Below are positions 1 to 5,203 of a stretch of 6,542 bases of DNA, piece by piece. The stretch's first letter is position 1, and each line of letters starts with the position of its first letter. Both the position numbers and the translations under genes were made by a program. Below the pieces are notes generated by a model, which worked only from the letters and a program-made list of their open reading frames with translations, made no database searches and had not been told where the DNA came from. The DNA is from Anaerolineales bacterium (GTDB taxonomy: Bacteria > Chloroflexota > Anaerolineae > Anaerolineales > Villigracilaceae): NCBI GenBank assembly GCA_016789205.1, contig JAEURF010000097.1, positions 1 to 6,542 on the forward strand. Direction: 5' to 3'.

Positions 1-915
1 CAAACTAGAATCAAGCGGATAATAAATATGAAGCCACGGTTCAACGCGCAAATCTGAAATAAGCGCGGGTTGTTTTGTGCGGGCTACATGTGCCATGACA
101 CTATTTCCATTTAATGGCATCTTTTCAATAATGGGGCGGTCCATGTTACTGCCGCCCACAGCAGTCGTAATCAAAAATTCTCCGCTCTTATCTAACAAAC
201 GGAATATGCCATAACGCGCATTGGTTACTTCAAGTGCTAATTGCAAAATAGATTCGAGTGTTTCTTTCAAACGCAGGCGCGAAGAAATAATCAACCCCGC
301 CCGATGCAAACGATTTAACTCATCTTCTTTGCGAGCCAAGTCGCGATGAACCCCGGTCAAACGCCGCGCATGATAGATTGCCATCGCTGCCTGATTGACA
401 AAATTATCCAACATCAATTGTTCAAGTTTTGTGAATTCGCGTTTGTCATATAAATAAATATATAAAACCCCAACTGCTTGCTCAGCCACAATCAAAGGAA
501 AACATCCAACCGCATTCACACCCAAAGCCGCATGGTAAGGATGAATATCCAAATCATGTTCTTCATAAGATAAGGTTCGTCGTCTGCGTTGAATGGTTCG
601 AAAACCAATTCCTGTGGCACGAGGTGCATCATCTGAATAGATTGGGTTTTTGAATAAGGCATGTCCTTCGGCTTGAGCAGACACCCGCGACTCCGCTTCA
701 AACTCCCCTTTGGCTTGGTCATACGTGTAAATCACAGCCGATGACCCCGGCACGACTTTAATCGCGGTCTCTACAATTAATTGCAAACTGACACCGCTGT
801 TATTTGCGTCGCCGGTACCAATGTGATTAATAGCATCACTAATCTGATTCAGGCTCGCAAGAACTTCAAGCAGTTTCGCTTCTGTGATTTCAGACAAAGA
901 AGGTTTTATACTCAT
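1..915 (-). CDS. Tandem GAF-domain sensor protein (C-terminus cut by window edge)
   Basis: The frame is open from ATG at 915 to the left window edge (305 codons, no stop), so the protein is incomplete. Residues about 40-185 look like a complete GAF domain: an amphipathic start (VSLQLIVETAIKVVPGSSA), a core strand VIYTYD, and a typical end with FPLIV..QAVGVLYIY, a TKLEQLMLDNFVNQAAMAI helix and YHARR. A charged linker helix (about 186-215) leads to a second GAF domain with LKETLESILQLALEVTNARYGIFRLLD and VMAHVARTKQPALISDLR. Such proteins are usually cytoplasmic sensors; the missing part often carries a histidine kinase or other output domain, which cannot be seen here. No transmembrane segment or signal peptide is visible. 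No clear Shine-Dalgarno sequence precedes the ATG, so translation could be leaderless. It lies downstream of the LysE-type gene on the same strand, 56 bp away. Ligand and role are unknown. Confidence 0.85.
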   Translation of the reverse strand, partial: MSIKPSLSEITEAKLLEVLASLNQISDAINHIGTGDANNSGVSLQLIVETAIKVVPGSSAVIYTYDQAKGEFEAESRVSAQAEGHALFKNPIYSDDAPRATGIGFRTIQRRRRTLSYEEHDLDIHPYHAALGVNAVGCFPLIVAEQAVGVLYIYLYDKREFTKLEQLMLDNFVNQAAMAIYHARRLTGVHRDLARKEDELNRLHRAGLIISSRLRLKETLESILQLALEVTNARYGIFRLLDKSGEFLITTAVGGSNMDRPIIEKMPLNGNSVMAHVARTKQPALISDLRVEPWLHIYYPLDSSL

Positions 916-945
916 TGACTTGGTTATTTTATAGGATAAGTCAAT
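914..945. repeat. 8-bp inverted repeat over the GAF gene start region
   Basis: ATTGACTT (914-921) and AAGTCAAT (938-945) are perfect inverted copies separated by 16 bp. They flank a TATAAA-like hexamer (928-933 read on the minus strand), and the left copy overlaps the ATG of the GAF protein gene. This could be an operator or a small mRNA hairpin, but an 8-bp match in AT-rich DNA may be chance. Confidence 0.3.
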
Positions 946-971
946 CAATTGTAATCCCTGCAATCTATTTG

Positions 972-1598
972 CTAAATTAAGCTCTGCACAATTTGCATAC
1001 TGAGTTGAATTGCAAAATAAATTAAAGCCATTCCACAAGTTACGTTTACCCAGCGGAAAAAGTTTTGAGTCATCCATTGTTTACCCCAAGCAACGAGACC
1101 AGCCATAATGAAGCACCACAGCAATGCGCCGCTGAGAAACCCTGCAAAAAAGATGGCGAAATGAATCGGTTGCGGACCACCTGTAATGGAAGCAAATACG
1201 GTTGTGCCAAGCCCAGTCCAGAAGACAATATTGAGCGGGTTACCTAATGATAGAAATGCGCCACTAGCAAAATCTCCGCGCGTGGAAGAAGATGCAGAAA
1301 TATCTAATTGTTTGCCATCGCGTGCATCTTTGAATGCATCCCAAGCAAGTTTAATCATCAAGGTAATCCCAATCAAACTCAGAATCGTTTTTGCAATATT
1401 ATTTTGAATGAGAAAAGCCAATCCTGTTAACGCGATGATCGCCCATGTTGTGTCACCAACCAATGAGCCAAATTGAACATACAAAGCGGGAATAAAGCCA
1501 CGTGCTGTTCCACGCCGCACCGTTTCTGCGGTGATGATTCCAGGTGGCGCACAAAAAGAGATTGCAAGAATAAAAGAGGAAATCAGGAGAGTGGTCAT
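972..1598 (-). CDS. LysE/RhtB-type amino-acid exporter family protein
   Basis: This is an inner-membrane protein of 208 residues from the ATG at 1598, the usual size for LysE/RhtB exporters, which expel amino acids using the proton gradient. About six hydrophobic segments are visible. TM1 carries the family-like CAPPG motif about 16 residues from the start and is followed by a basic turn (ETVRRGTARG). TM2 contains GSLVGDTTWAIIAL. TM3 ends in KLAWDAFKDARDGK, followed by a hydrophilic loop. TM4 begins at GNPLNIVFWTG, in the place of the family's NPK-type motif, and two C-terminal segments follow. The frame is open upstream to a TTG at 1649 (225 residues). The ATG is preferred because it puts TM1 at the family-typical position; neither start has a good ribosome-binding site. 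The gene lies 88 bp after glnA on the same strand with no evident terminator, so co-transcription is plausible. Substrate unknown; glutamine or glutamate would suit the context but is only inference. Confidence 0.82.
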   Translation of the reverse strand: MTTLLISSFILAISFCAPPGIITAETVRRGTARGFIPALYVQFGSLVGDTTWAIIALTGLAFLIQNNIAKTILSLIGITLMIKLAWDAFKDARDGKQLDISASSSTRGDFASGAFLSLGNPLNIVFWTGLGTTVFASITGGPQPIHFAIFFAGFLSGALLWCFIMAGLVAWGKQWMTQNFFRWVNVTCGMALIYFAIQLSMQIVQSLI

Positions 1599-1686
1599 AG
1601 GATATTGGTAATAAATGCCGAAAGCTGATTGCAAGCCTGAGGTCTGCAACCAGCCGTCGGTGTAGGATGAAGCGGCTTACAGTCTG

Positions 1687-3099
1687 TTAGCAGTCGAAGT
1701 ACATTGCAAATTCGTGCGGCGTTGGGCGCATACGAATCGCATCCACTTCGTAGACTCTCTTATATTTGATGTATTCTTCGAGCAGGTCTTTGGTGAATAC
1801 ATCGCCCTTGAGCAAAAATTCGTGGTCGGCTTCCAGCGCATCCAATACTTCAGTTAATGAACTAGGAACTTGTTGAATGAGTTTTTTCTCTTCGGCTGGC
1901 AATTCATAAAGGTCACGATCTTGCGGTTGACCTGGGTCAATCTTGTTATTGATACCATCTAAGCCTGCCATAAGAATAGCGGAAAATGCTAAATAAGGAT
2001 TACAAGTTGGGTCTGGTGCACGGAATTCAACACGTTTTGCTTTAGAACTTTTGTTTGCAGGAATACGGCAAATCGCAGAACGATTACGTTGTGAGTAAGC
2101 AATATTGACAGGTGCTTCATAACCGGGCACAAGGCGACGATATGAATTCGTGCTTGGTGATGTGAGCGCAAGCAAAGCTGGTGCATGTTTAAGAATTCCG
2201 CCGATGTAATATTTCGCAATTTGTGAAAGACCAGCATAACCTTTTTCATCAAAGAAGATATTGGTATCCCCTTTCCATAAAGAAGAATGAACATGCATAC
2301 CAGAGCCATTATCACCAAACAAAGGCTTGGGCATAAACGTCACGGTCTTTCCATTTTGGCGGGCAACATTTTTGATGATGTACTTGTAAAGCAAAAGATT
2401 ATCAGCCATGCGGGTGAGCGTAGTAAACGTCATGCTCATTTCGCTTTGACCAGCCGTCGCAACTTCATGATGATGCAAATCCATTGTCACACCGGCTTTT
2501 TCCATCGTCAACATAAATTTGTTACGCAGATTTTGCAAAGTATCCGTTGGCGGAACAGGAAAATAACCACGCTTCGGTTGGATTTGTCCGCCATAATTTG
2601 CGCGGTCTGAGCGGTTACTGCTCCACCACGCTTCTTCACTTTCAATTGAAAAAGAAGATTCGTTTGGTGTGGATGTATAACGAATGCCATCGAAGACGAA
2701 GAACTCCGCCTCTGGCGCGAAGTAAGCCGTATCAGCAATCCCTGAATTTTTTAAATAAGCCTCAGCTTTTTGGGCAACATAGCGTGGGTCACGCGAATAA
2801 GGTTCTTCTGTGAAAGGGTCAAACACATTACAACTTATCACCAACGTAGGCGTTTCTGCTGTCGGGTCTATGAATGCAGTTTCAGGGTCTGGCTTTAAGA
2901 GCATATCTGACTCATGAATCTCCTGAAAGCCACGAACTGACGAACCGTCAAATGGAATGCCTTCTTCAAAAAATTCTGCGGTCAAACGATGTGTGGGGAT
3001 GGTGAAATGTTGCCATGTTCCGGGCAAATCAATGAAACGTAAATCTACTACTTGTGTGTCTTTGCTTAAGTCAAGCACTTGTTTTACTGTCTTCGCCAT
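1687..3099 (-). CDS. glnA: Type I glutamine synthetase
   Basis: It makes glutamine from glutamate, ammonium and ATP in the cytoplasm, as a dodecamer in this family. At 470 residues it matches the length of GSI-beta enzymes (about 469-474). Visible in order: the N-terminal beta-grasp domain with FDGSSVRGFQEIHESDM (50-66); the first metal-binding strand PEAEFFVFD (E130, E132); HHHEVATAGQSEMSMTF with E212 and E220; KPLFGDNGSGMHVHSS with H269; RLVPGYEAPVNIAYSQRNRS with E328 and R340; RVEFRAPDP with E358 and R360. The DLYELP segment holds Y398, equivalent to the adenylylated tyrosine of enteric GS, in the longer C-terminal form typical of GSI-beta. No catalytic residue appears lost. The start at 3099 is chosen because AGGAG sits 7 nt upstream; a TTG 14 codons further up extends the frame but lacks such a site. 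It lies 222 bp downstream of amtB with its own predicted promoter. Confidence 0.97.
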   Translation of the reverse strand: MAKTVKQVLDLSKDTQVVDLRFIDLPGTWQHFTIPTHRLTAEFFEEGIPFDGSSVRGFQEIHESDMLLKPDPETAFIDPTAETPTLVISCNVFDPFTEEPYSRDPRYVAQKAEAYLKNSGIADTAYFAPEAEFFVFDGIRYTSTPNESSFSIESEEAWWSSNRSDRANYGGQIQPKRGYFPVPPTDTLQNLRNKFMLTMEKAGVTMDLHHHEVATAGQSEMSMTFTTLTRMADNLLLYKYIIKNVARQNGKTVTFMPKPLFGDNGSGMHVHSSLWKGDTNIFFDEKGYAGLSQIAKYYIGGILKHAPALLALTSPSTNSYRRLVPGYEAPVNIAYSQRNRSAICRIPANKSSKAKRVEFRAPDPTCNPYLAFSAILMAGLDGINNKIDPGQPQDRDLYELPAEEKKLIQQVPSSLTEVLDALEADHEFLLKGDVFTKDLLEEYIKYKRVYEVDAIRMRPTPHEFAMYFDC

Positions 3100-3106
3100 G
3101 GAATTT

Positions 3107-3111
3107 CTCCT
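3107..3111 (-). promoter_or_regulatory. glnA ribosome-binding site
   Basis: On the minus strand AGGAG lies 7 nt before the ATG at 3099. It fixes the glnA start and excludes the longer TTG form at 3141, whose extra 14 residues do not resemble the usual GS N-terminus. Confidence 0.8.
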
Positions 3112-3148
3112 AAAAATTCTGAATGTTAAATAATTTTTCAATCTCGTA

Positions 3149-3202
3149 TGGGTGAATTATATGGGTGAGGAAGATGGTAAGTCTATTACCCAAATGGGTA
3201 CT
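3149..3202 (-). promoter_or_regulatory. glnA promoter with nitrogen-type operator copy (a)
   Basis: On the minus strand, a perfect TATAAT hexamer (3161-3156) has a weak -35 candidate TAGACT (3185-3180) 18 bp upstream. Just above that, overlapping by one base, is the operator variant AGTACCCATTTGGGTAAT (3202-3185). It contains a perfect inverted repeat, TACCC-N4-GGGTA. The operator centre is about 44 bp above the expected transcription start near 3149, a position typical of activator sites. The promoter lies downstream of the amtB terminator hairpin, so glnA can be transcribed independently. The 9-mer TCACCCATA occurs on both sides of the -10 with a 13-bp period. Recognition of the motif is from comparison within this window; the regulator is unknown. 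Confidence 0.6.
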
Positions 3203-3240
3203 TAAAACAACATGGTGATTGGATTTTCCAACCACCATGT
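3203..3240 (-). terminator. Terminator-like hairpin after amtB
   Basis: Arms at 3210-3223 and 3227-3240 form a 14-bp stem with a 3-nt loop, about 80 bp past the amtB stop. Read as plus-strand RNA there is one A-C mismatch (3218/3232); read as minus-strand RNA the same position is a G-U wobble and the stem is unbroken, which supports action on amtB transcripts. After the stem the minus strand reads TGTTTTAAG, a short and imperfect U-run, so termination could be partial and allow some read-through into glnA. Confidence 0.65.
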
Positions 3241-3321
3241 ATGTGTTTCCTTATAAGATGCGTAACCAAAGAATGAGAATAAAGTGCAACTTAATGTGCA
3301 GTTTGGTTTTTCTAATTGGCA

Positions 3322-4581
3322 TTAGTCTGCACCACTTAATGCGCCACCGATTACATCATCAGAGTAGGCTCTTTCACCGTGTTCGCTGATGTCTAAACCC
3401 GCTTCTTCCTGACTCTCTGTAACGCGTAATCCGGTGGTCACACTTAACAATTTAGCCAATAAAAATGTAACACCAAATGAAAACACAATCGAAGTAATGG
3501 TGGCTAAGGCTTGTATAGCCAATTGATTTGGATTGCCATAGAACAAACCATCGAAACCAGCAGAGTTAACTGTGGTAGTAGCGAACAAGCCAGTAGCTAA
3601 TGCTCCCCATGTACCACCAACACCATGACAAGCCCATACATCTAGTGACTCATCTAAACCCCATTTTTGGCGAAGTTTAATGGCGTAAAAGCTAATAGGG
3701 GCGGCGAGAGCACCAATTACAATCGCGGCAAGAGGCGTTACAAAACCAGCCGCAGGAGTAATGGCAACCAATCCAACGACTGCACCAGTTGCAATCCCAA
3801 GAATACTGGGCTTACCATCTTTCCAACTTAAGAACATCCAAGCAACTGCGGCGGTGGCGGCAGCGGTATTTGTAGTGACGATAGCATTGAATGCCAAGCC
3901 ATTTGCGGCTAAAGAACTACCCCCGTTGAAACCAAACCATCCCATCCATAATAAACCTGCGCCTAAAACGGTAAATGGAATATTACCAGCTTCAATGTTT
4001 GCCTGACCATAATCTTTGCGTTTGCCAATCACAATTGCAATTGCAAGTGCTGAGAAGCCTGCTGTGATATGCACTACAGTTCCACCAGCAAAATCAAGTG
4101 CACCTAAATTGCGAAGTACGCCACCAACACCCCAGACCCAGTGTGCAACTGGGTCATATACCAAAGTTGCCCATAAAACCGTGAAGATAATATATGCTTT
4201 GAAACTAATTCGCTCAACAATTGCACCAGAAATCAAAGCTGGGGTAATGATGGCAAACATCATCTGGAAAGCGGCAAATCCGAGATGTGGTAATGTGGCA
4301 GAATAGTTTGAATTCGGTTCTTGACCGACTCCATTGAAACCTAAAAAGTCTAAGCCGCCCAAAAATCCACCAATCGATGTGCCAAATGAAAGAGTATAAC
4401 CAATCAATATCCACTGCAAGCTAATCAACCCAATCGTAATAAAACTTAAGTTCAACGTTGAAAGAACATTCTTTTTACGAACCATGCCGCCATAGAAAAA
4501 TGCGAGCGCGGGTGTCATCACCAACACAAGGGCTGTGGCGACAAGAATCCAAGCGGTATCTCCTGCATTAATCTGTTCCAT
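3322..4581 (-). CDS. amtB: Ammonium transporter (Amt/MEP/Rh family)
   Basis: This trimeric inner-membrane channel takes up ammonium. The 419 residues give about 11 hydrophobic segments. Family signatures: TPALAFFYGGMVRKKN at the N-terminus; F105 in FAAFQMMFA and F216 in GWFGFNGG, the equivalents of the two gating phenylalanines; D163 in GALDFAGG; and the twin pore histidines H171 (GTVVHITAG) and H319 (ACHGVGGTWG). The cytoplasmic tail keeps the pattern GLRV..SQEEAGLDISEHGERAY, the part that contacts P-II proteins in the family. No cleavable signal peptide is seen; the first membrane segment begins within ten residues. The ATG at 4581 is preceded by AAGGAG with 8 nt spacing. It lies upstream of glnA on the same strand, but no glnK/glnB gene is present in the window. 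Expression is probably nitrogen-regulated through the operators just upstream. Confidence 0.96.
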   Translation of the reverse strand: MEQINAGDTAWILVATALVLVMTPALAFFYGGMVRKKNVLSTLNLSFITIGLISLQWILIGYTLSFGTSIGGFLGGLDFLGFNGVGQEPNSNYSATLPHLGFAAFQMMFAIITPALISGAIVERISFKAYIIFTVLWATLVYDPVAHWVWGVGGVLRNLGALDFAGGTVVHITAGFSALAIAIVIGKRKDYGQANIEAGNIPFTVLGAGLLWMGWFGFNGGSSLAANGLAFNAIVTTNTAAATAAVAWMFLSWKDGKPSILGIATGAVVGLVAITPAAGFVTPLAAIVIGALAAPISFYAIKLRQKWGLDESLDVWACHGVGGTWGALATGLFATTTVNSAGFDGLFYGNPNQLAIQALATITSIVFSFGVTFLLAKLLSVTTGLRVTESQEEAGLDISEHGERAYSDDVIGGALSGAD

Positions 4582-4611
4582 CTTCTATTCTCCTTTTTAT
4601 AAATTTGTACT

Positions 4612-4663
4612 ACACATCATTTTATTAAAACAAACTGGATTGCCTATTACCCCTACGGAGTAT
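4612..4663 (-). promoter_or_regulatory. amtB proximal promoter with operator copy (b)
   Basis: On the minus strand the operator ATACTCCGTAGGGGTAAT (4663-4646) is followed after 21 bp by a TAAAAT -10 hexamer (4624-4619). TAGGCA, starting at the last base of the operator, is a weak -35 candidate with a 16-bp spacer. The expected start near 4612 gives a leader of about 30 nt that includes the ribosome-binding site at 4595-4590. This is the most symmetrical of the 15-bp operator forms (TACTCC-N3-GGGGTA). Confidence 0.6.
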
Positions 4664-4679
4664 TTAGCTTAGACAATTT

Positions 4680-4727
4680 GTTATATTCGGCTTTGTTACC
4701 TAAAGTTTGATTACCCAAATGGAGCAT
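4680..4727 (-). promoter_or_regulatory. amtB distal operator copy (c), possible second promoter
   Basis: On the minus strand ATGCTCCATTTGGGTAAT (4727-4710) is the same motif, exactly 64 bp above copy (b). It is followed after 24 bp by TATAAC (4685-4680), a possible -10, so it may drive a second amtB transcript or act as an upstream helper site. A further partial half-site, GGTAAC, lies at 4700-4695. Confidence 0.45.
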
Positions 4728-4734
4728 TCCTTGC

Positions 4735-4782
4735 TTAAAACAATATAGCGGACAGGAAAGCCGCCTGCCCACTATATTGTTT
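4735..4782 (-). terminator. Strong hairpin, putative small-RNA terminator
   Basis: Arms 4738-4756 and 4764-4782 form a 19-bp stem with a 7-nt loop. As plus-strand RNA it has two mismatches (4749/4771 C-A and 4752/4768 A-C); as minus-strand RNA both become G-U pairs. On the minus strand the stem ends in TTGTTTTAAG, the same ten bases that follow the amtB terminator hairpin. The U-run is short and partly inside the stem. Confidence 0.55.
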
Positions 4783-4842
4783 CCCATTTAGAGAACTTAC
4801 AACAAGGAGAGAATAACAACCAAAACCTACGCTGTTATCTTG
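4735..4842 (-). ncRNA. Putative nitrogen-responsive small RNA upstream of amtB
   Basis: This is a transcript of roughly 105 nt, inferred from a promoter on its right (operator copy (d) plus TAAAAT at 4854-4849) and a strong hairpin on its left (4782-4738). No protein gene fits between them on the minus strand. The hairpin pairs fully only as minus-strand RNA, which fixes the direction. The middle contains a CU-rich stretch (complement of 4804-4815) reading TATTCTCTCCTT. UCUCCUU is complementary to AAGGAGA at the amtB ribosome-binding site and, less extensively, to AGGAGA before glnA. It resembles no RNA family I recognise. Alternatives are an attenuated long leader of amtB, or a hairpin with no separate transcript. 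Both boundaries are approximate. Confidence 0.4.
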
Positions 4843-4848
4843 GATTGT

Positions 4849-4894
4849 ATTTTAGCGGCATGATGAATTTCTCTCCATTACCTTTAAGGAGCAT
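4849..4894 (-). promoter_or_regulatory. Promoter with operator copy (d), upstream of putative small RNA
   Basis: On the minus strand ATGCTCCTTAAAGGTAAT (4894-4877) is followed after 22 bp by TAAAAT (4854-4849). The spacing falls between those of amtB (21 bp) and glnA (23 bp). No good -35 hexamer is seen, as expected for an activator-dependent promoter. The expected start is near 4842. Confidence 0.5.
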
Positions 4895-4940
4895 ATTTAG
4901 CAAACAAACTGCTAGTAAGACAAAAAACGACTAATAAAAT

Positions 4941-4958
4941 ATTACCTATATGGAGTAT
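4941..4958 (-). promoter_or_regulatory. Operator copy (e)
   Basis: On the minus strand ATACTCCATATAGGTAAT is the same motif, exactly 64 bp above copy (d). No convincing -10 follows at 21-24 bp, so it looks like an auxiliary site paired with (d), as (c) is with (b). Confidence 0.5.
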
Positions 4959-5146
4959 CTGGTTTATAAAATAAGAAAATGTCTTACGAATCTTTTGAAT
5001 TTATTTGAAACCAAAAATGGATTAACTATCAACGAGATTAATCACACCATGGAGTTTCGTAACAGCATTTCAACAACTGGCGTAAATATCCCTGAAAAAA
5101 TGATTGAATATGTTTTACAAAATGTGCTAGTTCGCTAAAACCAAAT
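4959..5146. other. AT-rich intergenic stretch, no supported gene
   Basis: This part of the gap between the amtB-side operators and the carA promoter holds no gene I can support. A 62-codon plus-strand frame (4950-5138) begins with an ATG inside operator copy (e), has no ribosome-binding site and resembles no family I know. I see no tRNA, mobile element or strong hairpin here. Confidence 0.5.
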
Positions 5147-5177
5147 TTGTCTAAACAAGTTAGATTAGTGCTATAAT
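5147..5177 (+). promoter_or_regulatory. carA promoter
   Basis: A perfect TATAAT (5172-5177) is preceded by TGC, giving an extended -10 (TGCTATAAT). TTGTCT at 5147-5152 is a -35 candidate with a long 19-bp spacer. The expected start near 5184 gives a leader of about 20 nt. No copy of the ATTACC-N5-GGAGYAT motif lies close to it. Confidence 0.6.
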
Positions 5178-5203
5178 CGGCGCAATTTGCAAACGGACGG
5201 TAT

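Noticed and set aside
516..722. 68-codon minus-strand frame inside the GAF protein gene
   Set aside because: It is an alternate frame of the GAF coding sequence, whose own frame is open throughout and shows clear domain features.
1650..1686. Possible terminator between glnA and the exporter gene
   Set aside because: Only a 5-bp AGCCG/CGGCT inverted repeat with a long loop and no U-run is visible.
1989..2813. Several frames of 76-109 codons on both strands within glnA
   Set aside because: They lie wholly or mainly inside the well-supported glnA reading frame and show no family features.
3110..3238. 42-codon minus-strand frame between amtB and glnA, preceded by AAGGA and ending at the glnA ribosome-binding site
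   Set aside because: It runs through the terminator hairpin, the operator and the glnA promoter, which explain the sequence better; its product looks like non-coding DNA.
3761..4414. Frames of 66-96 codons overlapping amtB
   Set aside because: Compositional shadows of the amtB coding sequence, rich in A, P, T or aromatic residues, with no domain signature.
3185..4958. Interpretation of the operators as NtcA or GlnR boxes
   Set aside because: The sites have TAC-N8/9-GTA polarity, the reverse of NtcA's GTA-N8-TAC, and lack the GTnAC-n6-GnAAC pattern of GlnR.
4950..5138. 62-codon plus-strand frame upstream of carA
   Set aside because: Its ATG is part of operator copy (e), no ribosome-binding site precedes it, the region is AT-rich, and the product resembles no family I recognise. 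It cannot be excluded outright.
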